Source: Stygiobacter sp. RIFOXYC2_FULL_38_25
GTDB taxonomy: Bacteria; Bacteroidota; Ignavibacteria; Ignavibacteriales; Melioribacteraceae
Direction: 5' to 3'
Assembly: GCA_001803165.1 (NCBI GenBank)
Contig: MHAZ01000003.1
Span: 62,001 to 126,000, forward strand
DNA: 64,000 nt
Shown here: one piece after another, positions 18,498 through 27,722 of the stretch
Layout of the letters: every line of letters begins with the position of its first letter
How positions within the stretch are numbered: position 1 is the stretch's first letter
Notes under the pieces: generated by a model
What the model was told of the DNA's origin: nothing
The model's input: only the letters and a program-made list of their open reading frames with translations
The model's database searches: none
Position numbers and translations under genes: made by a program

Positions 18498-19328
18498 TTA
18501 TCTCTTCACCGGGAAATATCCAACCTCTGCAACTATTCTCTGACCTTCTTTACTTAATGCCCAATCAACGAACTTCTTTATGTTTCCTTCCGGCTTCTTT
18601 CTTGTGTACATATATAGAAAACGTGAGATAGGATACTCACCGGATTCAATATTTTTTTTGTTTGGTAAGAAGGCTTTCGAATCGGGATCTTTTTTTACGG
18701 CAATGTCTTTTATTCCCTTGGCATATGCTGCGCCGCCAAAACCGATAGCATTTTTATCTTTGCTTACAGCGTTAACAACAGCAGCTGTACCGGGCAAACT
18801 CTGTACATCGGAACTAAAATCTTTGTTTTCCAAAACATGTTCTTTGAAATAAACGTAAGTACCGGAGCTGTTCTCCCGACCGTACATAATTATTTTAGCA
18901 TCTGAGCCGCCAACTTCTTTCCAGTTTTTTATTTCACCGGTGTAGATGCCTTTGATTTGTACAAGTGTGAGATCATTTACTTTTTTGTTAGCCTTATTTA
19001 CGTACACACTTAAGCCATCTATTGCAACCTTTATTTCTACTCCGGTAGAACCATACTTATCTTTCAATTTTTCAATTTCACTTTGCTTCATCGGTCTTGA
19101 AGCATTACATATATCTGTTGAACCGTTCAACAAAGCTGCAATTCCTGTTCCTGAGCCGCCGCCTGTAACTTGAACAGCTATACCGGGATTCGATTTCATA
19201 AAAACCTCAGCCCAGCGTTGAGATAGAATTACCAAGGTATCCGAACCTTTTACTGTTATTGTTTCTTCCGGAAGGGAGAAACCAAAGAGTGTTATAAACG
19301 TTATTGCCGCTAATATTATTTTTTTCAT
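18498..19328 (-). CDS. pstS: Phosphate ABC transporter substrate-binding protein PstS
   Basis: 276 aa. Signal peptide (about 1-20), then the PBP-like phosphate-binding fold: 'ETITVKGSDTLVILSQRWAE', 'VQVTGGGSGTGIAALLNGSTDI' and 'SRPMKQSEI', with the Ser/Thr/Gly loops that hold phosphate; 'YGRENSSGTYVYFKEHVL' follows. Upstream in the operon are the TonB receptor and the T9SS protein. The permease/ATPase genes pstC, pstA and pstB are not in the window. Confidence 0.92.
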   Translation of the reverse strand: MKKIILAAITFITLFGFSLPEETITVKGSDTLVILSQRWAEVFMKSNPGIAVQVTGGGSGTGIAALLNGSTDICNASRPMKQSEIEKLKDKYGSTGVEIKVAIDGLSVYVNKANKKVNDLTLVQIKGIYTGEIKNWKEVGGSDAKIIMYGRENSSGTYVYFKEHVLENKDFSSDVQSLPGTAAVVNAVSKDKNAIGFGGAAYAKGIKDIAVKKDPDSKAFLPNKKNIESGEYPISRFLYMYTRKKPEGNIKKFVDWALSKEGQRIVAEVGYFPVKR

Positions 19329-19354
19329 TTTGCACCTTAATCAGTTTAAGCAAA

Positions 19355-19376
19355 GGGCGCCCCACGAAAGACGCCC
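19355..19376 (-). terminator. Possible weak attenuator hairpin between the T9SS gene and pstS
   Basis: GGGCG/CGCCC five-pair GC stem around a 12-nt loop in the 70-nt gap before pstS. No long T-run follows on the minus strand, so it may reduce rather than stop readthrough, or shape mRNA stability. Confidence 0.3.
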
Positions 19377-19398
19377 AGTGACTAGAGTGAGAGAGAAA

Positions 19399-22242
19399 TT
19401 ATTTTACCAACACCATTTTCTTAGTTATAACATTGTTATTTGTTTCTAAGCGGTAGAAATACATACCACTTGAAAAACTTCCGGCATTCCATGATACTGA
19501 ATAACTGCCGGCTTGCTTAAATCCATTTACTAATGAACCAACTTCTTGACCAAGTACATTAAAGACACTCAATTTTACAATACCATCCTTCGGCATTGAA
19601 AACTTGATTGTTGTACTTGGATTAAATGGATTCGGATAATTCTGGCTTAATTCATACTTAGTTGGAAGAGCGTGATTCGTTTCTTCTTCAATATCCGTAG
19701 CCGTAAATACTAAGCTACTCCATCCTTCTGCCCAATTCTGTGTACCAAAAGCTCCAACAAAGTTTGCCGTTGTATCAAAGAAGCCATCGTTAGGCGGTGT
19801 TGCCGCACCAGTGAATACCGGTGAACCAGCTAACGGCATTGGATTTGGCTTAGCTACATTAAATGCATCTGATAACTTTACATCTGCATTATTCGTAAAT
19901 GTTCTTCCGCCTAATCCGGTAAACCAAGTTGGCATTTCTGTTTGGAATGTTGCGTCTGTTGATTTGAATGTTGCTGTTGTTGAACCGGAAATTATGCTAT
20001 TCTTTATGAAAGCTGCCGTTCCGCCTTTCATGTCCGCAACAGTATTTGTCCCATCAACCAACAATCCTTGTGGCCAGCCCATTATTAATGCATTGTGAAT
20101 CTTATTCTGTGATGATCTTCTTAAATGCATTCCGTTTCTGAACAATGAATTGAACGTTGTGCTTGTTGTAGCTGCCGGTCCAATTAAAGTTACATTGTAC
20201 CATGTTGGAGATGTTCTTGGTGAATTTGTTGATCCGCTTCCATCGTTATCACTCTCAAATCCATTTGATTGTGATGCATCTGCGATTGCAGGGTCACGTA
20301 ATGATAATAGAAATTGCAGCTTTCCGCTGTATCCAAAGTCTGTATCAAAGTCATCATCCCAGCCGCGGTAAGCAATTAAATACTTTGCGTTTACTGTTCC
20401 GCCAAAGAATTCAAAAGAATCGTCGCCGGAATAACTAACTTGTATGTATTCTAATTTTGTTTTGTTACCTACACCGCCAAGCGTTAAACCGTTTATCTCG
20501 TTGTTCAATGAATATGCTATGCCTGGATATTCAATACGGACATATTTCATAACACCGCTGTTATCTTCTACATCGGTTCCGCCATATTCATCGCCCGGAC
20601 CTTCAATTAATGCTTTACCGCCGGCAACGTTTATAGGAGCTTTACCAAGAAGGATAATTCCTCCCCAGTCACCGTAGTTTGGTGTTTTAGTTGAACCGGC
20701 TTTTGTGAATTCACTTGTAAATACAATCGGTTCATCTTTAGTACCTTCAGCAAAGATCAACCCGCCAGGTTTAACAACTAAAGAACCTTGCGATGCATTC
20801 TCTCCATAAATTTTTACACCAGGTTCAATTGTTAAAGACGCACCCGATTGAACTCGCACGATTCCTTTTAATGTATAATCTTTTCCTTTTGCAAGGGTAA
20901 CATGTGTAGTAATATCGCCGGCAATAATTTCGGAAGGTTTAGCTGGAACTTGGATTGATAATGAGCTCCAACCAGCCGTCCAATCTCTGTAACCAAATGC
21001 ACCAATATAATTTGCAGTTGCATCGAAGAAACCATCTGCCGGTGGATTAGCTGCACCGGTGAAAACCGGCGAACCGGTTGTTGGCATTGGATTTGGGTTA
21101 GCAAGGTTATATGCATCAGCAAGTTTTACATCTGCATTAGCAGTAAATGTTTTACCGCCTAAACCTGTAAACCAAGTTGGCATATCAGTTTGGAATGCCG
21201 CGTCTGTTGATTTAAATGTTACTGTTGTTGAACCGGCAATAATGCTGTTCTTAACAAATGCTGCTGTTCCGGTTTTCATATCCGCTACTGTGTTAGTTCC
21301 ATCTATCAATAAACCTTCCGGCCAGCCAAGTATTAATGCGTTAGCAATTTTGTTTTGTGATGATCTTCGTAGATGCATTCCTCTTTTGTATAAGCTGTTA
21401 ATTGTTGATGTAGTTGTTGCAGCCGGACCAATTAATGTAACGTTGTACCAGGTTGGTGATGTTCTGGGTGAATTTGTAGAACCGCTTCCGTCGTTATCGC
21501 TTTCAAATCCATTTGATTGTGAAGCATCTGCAATTGCCGGATCGCGAACACCTAAAAGAAATTGAAGTTTACCGGAATAGCCAAAGTCTGTATCAAAATC
21601 ATCATCCCAACCGCGGTAAGCAATTAAGTATTTTGCATTAACAGTTCCGCCAAAAAACTCGAATGAATCATCTCCTGAGTAGCTTACTTGAATGTATTCT
21701 AACTTTGTCTTGCTTCCAACGCCGCCAAGTGTTAAACCGTTTATTTCATTGTTTAATGAATATGCAATGCCGGGATATTCTATTCGTACATATTTAAGAA
21801 CGCCGCTGTTATCATCTGCAACAGTTCCGCCATATTCGTCTCCCGGACCTTCAATTAATGCTTTACCGCCGGCAACGTTTATCGGCGCGTTTCCTAAGAT
21901 GATTATGCCGCCCCAGTCACCATAGTTAGGAGTTTTTGTAGCACCCGGTTTTTTGAACTCACTTGTAAATACAATTGGCTTATCTGCGGTGCCTTCTGCC
22001 ATAATTTTACCGCCAGGCTTTACAATCAAAGATCCCTGCGAGGTGTTTTCTCCGTATATAATTGTTCCGGGCTGAATGGTTAGCGTAGCACCGGGCATTA
22101 CTCTTACTATTCCTTTGAGTAAATATGTTTTATCGGATGTAAGTGTTTGATTCGTAGTAATATTTCCGCTAAGCGCCTCTTGTGCTGAAATATTTGAAAC
22201 TAAAATAGCAGCTAAAACAACTGTCCTTAAAAAGAACTTCAT
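19399..22242 (-). CDS. Secreted T9SS protein with two tandem ~420-residue repeats
   Basis: 947 aa. Signal peptide (1-20), two homologous units (about 22-430 and 435-850) and a C-terminal T9SS type A sorting domain (about 865-947: 'LSQNYPNPFNPSTTIKFSMP' through 'GMYFYRLETNNNVITKKMVLVK'). Each unit opens with 'YLLKGIVRVMPGATLTIQPG' or the like and 'GDWGGIIILGNAPINVAGG', resembling a right-handed beta-helix. The two halves also contain conserved acidic runs ('YRGWDDDFDTDFGYSG'). Exported to the surface or medium by T9SS. 26 nt downstream of a TonB receptor and upstream of pstS, so a surface partner in phosphate-compound capture is likely (inference). Confidence 0.85.
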   Translation of the reverse strand: MKFFLRTVVLAAILVSNISAQEALSGNITTNQTLTSDKTYLLKGIVRVMPGATLTIQPGTIIYGENTSQGSLIVKPGGKIMAEGTADKPIVFTSEFKKPGATKTPNYGDWGGIIILGNAPINVAGGKALIEGPGDEYGGTVADDNSGVLKYVRIEYPGIAYSLNNEINGLTLGGVGSKTKLEYIQVSYSGDDSFEFFGGTVNAKYLIAYRGWDDDFDTDFGYSGKLQFLLGVRDPAIADASQSNGFESDNDGSGSTNSPRTSPTWYNVTLIGPAATTTSTINSLYKRGMHLRRSSQNKIANALILGWPEGLLIDGTNTVADMKTGTAAFVKNSIIAGSTTVTFKSTDAAFQTDMPTWFTGLGGKTFTANADVKLADAYNLANPNPMPTTGSPVFTGAANPPADGFFDATANYIGAFGYRDWTAGWSSLSIQVPAKPSEIIAGDITTHVTLAKGKDYTLKGIVRVQSGASLTIEPGVKIYGENASQGSLVVKPGGLIFAEGTKDEPIVFTSEFTKAGSTKTPNYGDWGGIILLGKAPINVAGGKALIEGPGDEYGGTDVEDNSGVMKYVRIEYPGIAYSLNNEINGLTLGGVGNKTKLEYIQVSYSGDDSFEFFGGTVNAKYLIAYRGWDDDFDTDFGYSGKLQFLLSLRDPAIADASQSNGFESDNDGSGSTNSPRTSPTWYNVTLIGPAATTSTTFNSLFRNGMHLRRSSQNKIHNALIMGWPQGLLVDGTNTVADMKGGTAAFIKNSIISGSTTATFKSTDATFQTEMPTWFTGLGGRTFTNNADVKLSDAFNVAKPNPMPLAGSPVFTGAATPPNDGFFDTTANFVGAFGTQNWAEGWSSLVFTATDIEEETNHALPTKYELSQNYPNPFNPSTTIKFSMPKDGIVKLSVFNVLGQEVGSLVNGFKQAGSYSVSWNAGSFSSGMYFYRLETNNNVITKKMVLVK

Positions 22243-22268
22243 ACCTTCTCCTTTTTGGTTATTAAATC

Positions 22269-25064
22269 TTAGTTTAGTTTATACGATAAGCTGACGGATA
22301 TAGTTTGACCTTTCTTAGATAACTCAGAAACTTTGTCGCCATCGGGAGTTCTTTGTACAAATTTGAAATCTTGCGCCAGTAAATCTCTTACGGCAACTTT
22401 TAAGCTTAACGCCTCAAATATTTTTTTAGAGAATGAAAGATCAACCTGGTCTCTTGGTTTTTCGATTACATCGCCCAACCCGCCAAAACCAACTTTGGAA
22501 ATCTTTTCTCCAACCTTGTTATAAATAACTGAAGCTGTAAAGCCGTTATTAAAACCTTCATAGTAAAGACCGGCATTTAATATGAAATCTGCCTGACCTT
22601 GCAGAGGTCGCTCAGATTGTTGAAAGCCCGCATCTTCTAATTCTATTTTGGAATCTATCCAAGAAAGGTTGCCTATGAATGAAAAATCGGAAAGCGAGTT
22701 AGATATAAAATCCAAAGACTTTCTTGCTTCAAATTCAACACCTAAGTTTTTGGCTGTCTTAGCATTTTCGTAAGACCTTAAAGGCTCGAATGATGATGAC
22801 GACAATAAAACTTGCTCAATTGGGTCTGCAAATTTTTTATAGTAAGCACTTACGGCTAACAACTCTTTTGGTGCCGGATAATATTCTAACCTTGCATCGT
22901 AATTTGTGATTAAACTTCTTTTGAGATTCGTATTGCCAATCACCAATTCGTTTTGAACAAAATCGAAATATGTGAAAGGTGCTATTTCTCTAAACTCCGG
23001 TCGTGCAATTGTTCTGCTATAAGCCAATCTGAAATTAATAGACTCTGTAGCTTCCCATGTTAGGTTGAGGCTTGGGAATAAATCTTTATAGTCAGTGTGT
23101 ACTTCTACACTTTCTCCGGTTCTGGTTTGGCTAAAAAGATTTTGCTTAGAATTCTCATATCTAATTCCGGTAATAACTTTAATATTACTGATTGGCTGGA
23201 AGTCCATCATTGCATAACCGGCAGAAATTGTTTGGTTCGAGTTGTAACTATCGGTCGGCTGAGTGATTTCAATTACTTCAATAAATGTTGGATTGATATT
23301 AGAGGCAGCGAATATTTGATCAACCGACTGCTGAAGTATTTGGTCTTCTTCAGAAAAATTTCCACCCGGAATATTTCTGAAACCAAATATTCTTGCAGTA
23401 AACTCCCTCTCCTTTTTATCGAAAGTGTATCCCAACTTAAAAGTCGGCATCGAGGCAGCCTCAAATGGCTTCACTTTGAAATTTAGATTAGCGCCGTATG
23501 ATTGATCACCGAGATTTCCAAAATAGCGCGTACCTATTGATTGATCTAACAGAAAGCGAAAGGGTTGATCCGTATCCTCAATACCCCTTGCGTAGATATA
23601 CCTTCTCGCATCCGGTTCGTTTCTTTCGGACTTAGCGTAATTCAGATTCCAATCAACTTTTAAGCTTCTTAGAAAATCGAAATGATGTTCGCCGATTAAT
23701 TGATGAGATTGAAGCGAGCGAGAAACGAAACGAAGTGCTGTAACTTTTCTTGTTTGTTGAGTGTAATTATATAAACCTTCATAAACTGTAGTCTCGTCAT
23801 CACTGGAATTGTTGTAAACATTCTTCAAACTGATTTTGTGATCTTTGCCTTGCTTGTAGCTAATATTAACTAAGGCTCCCCAGTTTACATTCATTGTGTT
23901 GTTACTTCCGGAATATTGAAAACGCGGACCTTCAAAAGTGTAAGAAGCTTGTTCTAAATTTTTGTTCTCTGCTGAGTTGGAATAAGTTAAGGAACCAATG
24001 TAGCCGAGCACTCCTTCATCAAATCCTATTTGGTTTCCTACATTCAATCTGAAGCTTGAATTGAGAGGCGCATTTAGAGATTTGGTCTGCCAGTTATTTT
24101 TAAAGGATAATCCGATATTTTGCAGCTGCTCACTTGTATAATTTGTTTTATTAACTTTCTCACCGTTGATTAATGAAGGTAAGTCTCTAGTTCCATCATC
24201 AACCCCAAGATAATCTCTCGTGCCGCCGTTGTATGAATTGAAACTCTTAAATGTTGTGTTTGTGTTTACCGAACTGGAAACGCTTAAATCGAAAATGAAT
24301 TTTGATGGAAATTCAATTGTGTTTATTTCAACCAAGCCGCCGGTGAAATCTGCCGGTTTATCCGGAATAAAAGTTTTTGATGTTAAAACATTTTCCATCA
24401 AACTTGCCGGAAAGATATCATAAGCGAAAGTTCTTTTTTCCGGGTCTGTGCTTGGTAAGTTTGAACCATTCAGCATAGTATTGTTATATCTATCACCAAC
24501 TCCACGGATATACGCGTACTTGCCTTCGGAGATTGTTACTCCGGTCATTCGCTTCAGAACATCAGCACCATCCGAGCTATTATTCTTTGAAATCAATTCT
24601 GCGCTCTGCCCATCAACTATATTTAGTGAGTTTCTCTGGATATTAAGCACGCTAGCTTCTGTTGCCTTTAGTGCTTCAGCGGAAACAACTACTTCATTTA
24701 ATTCAGTTGTTGCCGGTTCTAGTTGAATGTTTACCACTGTATTCTGACCGGCAGTAACGACTACATTGCTAACAACTAATGTCTGATATGAGATATACGA
24801 AACGCGTAATTGATACTTACCGGTTACTAATGATTTCAGAGCGAATGTTCCATCTAAATCTGTTGAAGCTCCGGTTGTTGTTCCAACAATTAATACGCTG
24901 GCGCCAATTAAATCTTCGTTAGTTGATTTGTCTGTTACCTTTCCGCTAATTGTTCCTTTTGCTTGAGCAAATCCAATTGAACTTGCTGAAAGGAATAGAA
25001 TTACTAATAAGGTAAATAATAATTTGTAAGAGCTATTCGTGTAGTTCTTAATTTGGTAATACAT
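22269..25064 (-). CDS. TonB-dependent outer-membrane receptor (phosphate operon)
   Basis: 931 aa. N-terminal signal anchor (to about residue 34, ending FAQA), a carboxypeptidase-regulatory-like beta domain ('GTISGKVTDKSTNEDLIGASV'), a plug domain ('SSDGADVLKRMTGVTISEGKYAYIRGVGDRYN') and a 22-strand-type barrel to the C-terminal 'ISVSLSYKLN'. Imports a ligand too large or scarce for porins, using TonB energy. First gene of the operon with the T9SS protein, pstS, phoU and phoB, under a candidate Pho box at 25100-25155. The ligand is not known; a phosphorus-containing compound is the natural guess. Confidence 0.92.
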   Translation of the reverse strand: MYYQIKNYTNSSYKLLFTLLVILFLSASSIGFAQAKGTISGKVTDKSTNEDLIGASVLIVGTTTGASTDLDGTFALKSLVTGKYQLRVSYISYQTLVVSNVVVTAGQNTVVNIQLEPATTELNEVVVSAEALKATEASVLNIQRNSLNIVDGQSAELISKNNSSDGADVLKRMTGVTISEGKYAYIRGVGDRYNNTMLNGSNLPSTDPEKRTFAYDIFPASLMENVLTSKTFIPDKPADFTGGLVEINTIEFPSKFIFDLSVSSSVNTNTTFKSFNSYNGGTRDYLGVDDGTRDLPSLINGEKVNKTNYTSEQLQNIGLSFKNNWQTKSLNAPLNSSFRLNVGNQIGFDEGVLGYIGSLTYSNSAENKNLEQASYTFEGPRFQYSGSNNTMNVNWGALVNISYKQGKDHKISLKNVYNNSSDDETTVYEGLYNYTQQTRKVTALRFVSRSLQSHQLIGEHHFDFLRSLKVDWNLNYAKSERNEPDARRYIYARGIEDTDQPFRFLLDQSIGTRYFGNLGDQSYGANLNFKVKPFEAASMPTFKLGYTFDKKEREFTARIFGFRNIPGGNFSEEDQILQQSVDQIFAASNINPTFIEVIEITQPTDSYNSNQTISAGYAMMDFQPISNIKVITGIRYENSKQNLFSQTRTGESVEVHTDYKDLFPSLNLTWEATESINFRLAYSRTIARPEFREIAPFTYFDFVQNELVIGNTNLKRSLITNYDARLEYYPAPKELLAVSAYYKKFADPIEQVLLSSSSFEPLRSYENAKTAKNLGVEFEARKSLDFISNSLSDFSFIGNLSWIDSKIELEDAGFQQSERPLQGQADFILNAGLYYEGFNNGFTASVIYNKVGEKISKVGFGGLGDVIEKPRDQVDLSFSKKIFEALSLKVAVRDLLAQDFKFVQRTPDGDKVSELSKKGQTISVSLSYKLN

Positions 25065-25099
25065 TTAATTTCTCTCTCTTTTTGTTTTATTTACTGGTG

Positions 25100-25155
25100 C
25101 GAATTTAGATTTCAAGTATTAACTGTGAGTTAAAGGACGGTTAAGGAATTGTTAA
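25100..25155 (-). promoter_or_regulatory. Candidate Pho box and promoter of the TonB receptor-pstS-phoB operon
   Basis: Four TTAA cores start at 25119, 25130, 25141 and 25152, exactly 11 bp apart. Read on the minus strand they are TTAACA, TTAACC, TTAACT, TTAATA. The -7-like box TAAATTCG (one mismatch to TAnnTTTG) begins at 25107, 12 nt from the last repeat, and the ATG follows at 25064. Direct 11-bp repeats are the hallmark of PhoB/PhoP sites; B. subtilis PhoP prefers TTAACA-like units. Confidence 0.75.
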
Positions 25156-25247
25156 GTTTTTCTTATAGGCTGAAAACGACTTGGTAAATCATTTTTGCAT
25201 TTATATGTTTTACGTGAGGAATTATCCTTACTCAAATAAGGATTGGT

Positions 25248-26891
25248 GTGAAAATTAAAGAATACATCATTGCGTTTTCAGTTATAGCAGCGAGCCCATT
25301 TTTGTATGGGCAAAACAATCAAACAAAAGAACTGTTTAGCAAAGAATTGTTTAAGAACCACCTTTCCTATCTTGGAAGTGATAGTTTGGAAGGAAGAGCT
25401 CCGGGGACACATGGTGGAAATTTAGCTGCAAAGTATTTAGCCAAAGAGTTCGAAAAATTAAAGCTGACTCCGACTGGAAAAGAGCAAAAGTATTATCAAT
25501 ACATTCCTTTTCACGGAAGTAAGCCACTTCACAATTCAAAGCTAAGTATCAAGTTTGATTCTGAACTAATAGGATTCCGCTTAAAAGAAGATTTCCTGAT
25601 GTACCAAACAAACAATCCCGTTTTTATTCCAACTGAAACGCAAATGGTTTTTGCTGGCTATGGTATAACCGCCAATGAATTTGATTATAACGATTACCAC
25701 GATTTAGATGTTGAGGGAAAAATTGTTGTGTTTCTTGATGGTGAACCGCATTCAATTGATCCGAATTACTTTAATGGAGAAACGCCAACTATATATAGCG
25801 CTCCTGAAGTGAAACAACGGATCGCACTTGCACATGGAGCTAGGGGAAGTATTTTAATTCCAAATAGAGAAACAGGCGGATTCAATTGGGAAAAAGCAAT
25901 ACAAGATTTTGCTTTTGAAAATCTAACTTTGGCTTCAACACCTTCCACAAGTTTCGATATTATGATCAATCCGGAAATTGCAGATTTACTGTTTACCGAC
26001 AGCGGGTTTACTATTGAAGATATTTACACGATGAAAAAAGAAAACAACTTGAAGGTTTTTCCTCTAAATGGAGTCCTAACTTTCCAAGGAAGTTTTAAGC
26101 AAAGAGATTTCGTTAGTCCAAATATTGTTGGAATTATTGAAGGAGATGATTCTACATATAACGACAGCTATGTTTTGATTACCGCGCATTACGATCATCT
26201 TGGGATTGGTCCTGCTGTTAATGGTGATTCAATCTATAATGGTGTTTTTGATAACGCTGCCGGTGTTTCGGCATTGCTTGAAATCGCGAGAGTGTTTTCA
26301 AATCCGGAATTTTATAATCGCCGCTCCATCATATTTGTAATTCTTACCGCGGAAGAATTTGGTTTGCTGGGTTCAGAGTTCTACATCAATAATCCCATTA
26401 GACCACTACATAAAACAGTAGCTAATATTAATATTGATGGAATTGCCTCCTTTGATAACTTCAAAAGTTTTGTTGCCGTTGGAAAAGAATATTCAACACT
26501 AATTAACTTTATGAGAAATGCCGCGGCGGCAAGAAACTTAAAAGAAGCTGAAATTCCCGAAGAGTTTAATTCGGTAAATACATTCACAAAGTCGGATCAG
26601 TTTACTTTTGCTAAAGCCGGAATTCCCTCGTTATTGATAACAGAGGGAACCGATTATATGAGCATAACGCGAGAAGAAGGCATTAAGAAAATGATAGATT
26701 TTGCAAGCAATGTATATCATTCGCCGGCGGATGATCTTAGCTTGCCATTAAATCTTGATGCAGCTTTACAGCATGTTGATTTACTATTTGGGGTTATAGA
26801 TGAACTTGTCAATTCCGAGACCGAACCGGAATGGAATGCATCATCTCCGTTTAGATTTGCAAGGATACTATCTCGAAAGGCTATGAAGTGA
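25248..26891 (+). CDS. M28 family metallopeptidase with PA-like insertion
   Basis: 547 aa from a GTG start. Signal peptide (about 1-22). 'YLGSDSLEGRAPGTHGGNLAAKYL' is the N-terminal M28 signature; a PA-like insertion spans about 120-260. Zinc ligands: His/Asp in 'TAHYDHLGIG', Asp in 'DNAAGVSALLE', Glu pair in 'TAEEFGLLGSEFY', Asp in 'INIDGIASF', and His in 'VYHSPADDL'. A periplasmic/secreted aminopeptidase. Divergent from the TonB receptor; a possible -7 box CATTTTTG lies at 25190-25197. Its stop overlaps the start of the second PstS gene (GTGA). Confidence 0.88.
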   Translation: MKIKEYIIAFSVIAASPFLYGQNNQTKELFSKELFKNHLSYLGSDSLEGRAPGTHGGNLAAKYLAKEFEKLKLTPTGKEQKYYQYIPFHGSKPLHNSKLSIKFDSELIGFRLKEDFLMYQTNNPVFIPTETQMVFAGYGITANEFDYNDYHDLDVEGKIVVFLDGEPHSIDPNYFNGETPTIYSAPEVKQRIALAHGARGSILIPNRETGGFNWEKAIQDFAFENLTLASTPSTSFDIMINPEIADLLFTDSGFTIEDIYTMKKENNLKVFPLNGVLTFQGSFKQRDFVSPNIVGIIEGDDSTYNDSYVLITAHYDHLGIGPAVNGDSIYNGVFDNAAGVSALLEIARVFSNPEFYNRRSIIFVILTAEEFGLLGSEFYINNPIRPLHKTVANINIDGIASFDNFKSFVAVGKEYSTLINFMRNAAAARNLKEAEIPEEFNSVNTFTKSDQFTFAKAGIPSLLITEGTDYMSITREEGIKKMIDFASNVYHSPADDLSLPLNLDAALQHVDLLFGVIDELVNSETEPEWNASSPFRFARILSRKAMK

Positions 26892-27718
26892 AAATATTCT
26901 TATCTGCCTCAATTTTAATTTTAGCTGTTAGCGGATGCAGCATCCTGGGTCCGAGTAATACGGTAATAAAAATAAAGGGCTCTGAGACAATGGTAAATTT
27001 AACAAGGCGATTGACTAAAGAATATTCCAAGGAGAATCCGAATACCAGTTTTATTGTTGAAGGCGGCGGAACAGGAGCGGGCATTATTTCTCTTGTTGCT
27101 AATGAAATTTTGATCTCAACCGCTTCAAGAAATTTAGAACCCGAAGAAGTTAAACTTGTTGCAGAGAGATATGGAACTGTTGGCGTTTCAACTTCAATAG
27201 CTAAAGACGCACTTTGTATTTATGTGAACAAAGCTAACCCAATTACAAATTTAACGACAGAACAATTAGTAAGAATATTCTCCGGGAAAATTACAAATTG
27301 GAAAATGCTTGGCTTTGCCGACAGAACAATAAATGTTTACTTAAGAAATAATTCTTCGGGTACATTACAGTTATTCAAGAAGCTCGTATTAAAGGAGAGT
27401 CAATTTGCAAACTCAGCAAAATCATATGATACGATTGCCGAACTGCAAAGCGCGGTAGAGAAGAACGAATATTCTATTACGTTTTCCGGTTTAGTTAAAG
27501 ATACAAAGTGTAAAATAATTTCTATCGAAAATATCGAACCTACTAACATTAATGTTGTAAGCGGTTATTATCCTCTTTCCCGCTATTTACATTTCTATAC
27601 ACTGAAACAGCCCGAAGGTGAAATAAAGATTTTTATTGACTGGGTATTAAGCGCAAAAGGACAAAAGATTATTGATGAGGAAGGATTTTATTCTTTATTC
27701 AACTACTCGCTGGAGTAA
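26888..27718 (+). CDS. PstS-like phosphate-binding lipoprotein (second copy)
   Basis: 276 aa, GTG start overlapping the peptidase stop by 4 nt, so translationally coupled. Lipobox 'LAVSGC' (Cys18), then a PBP-like fold parallel to the PstS at 18.5 kb: 'TVIKIKGSETMVNLTRRLTKEYS', 'GGGTGAGIISLVANEI', 'YLRNNSSGTLQLFKKLVL'. Anchored in a membrane, unlike the first PstS. The sequence is clearly different from that copy, so it is an old paralogue rather than a recent duplicate. No PstC/A/B follows. Confidence 0.82.
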   Translation: MKIFLSASILILAVSGCSILGPSNTVIKIKGSETMVNLTRRLTKEYSKENPNTSFIVEGGGTGAGIISLVANEILISTASRNLEPEEVKLVAERYGTVGVSTSIAKDALCIYVNKANPITNLTTEQLVRIFSGKITNWKMLGFADRTINVYLRNNSSGTLQLFKKLVLKESQFANSAKSYDTIAELQSAVEKNEYSITFSGLVKDTKCKIISIENIEPTNINVVSGYYPLSRYLHFYTLKQPEGEIKIFIDWVLSAKGQKIIDEEGFYSLFNYSLE

Positions 27719-27722
27719 GTGA

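Noticed and set aside
21059-21565. 168-residue plus-strand ORF, and similar ones at 19811 and 20444
   Set aside because: Antisense to the T9SS repeat protein. They appear in matching places because the sense gene is internally duplicated.
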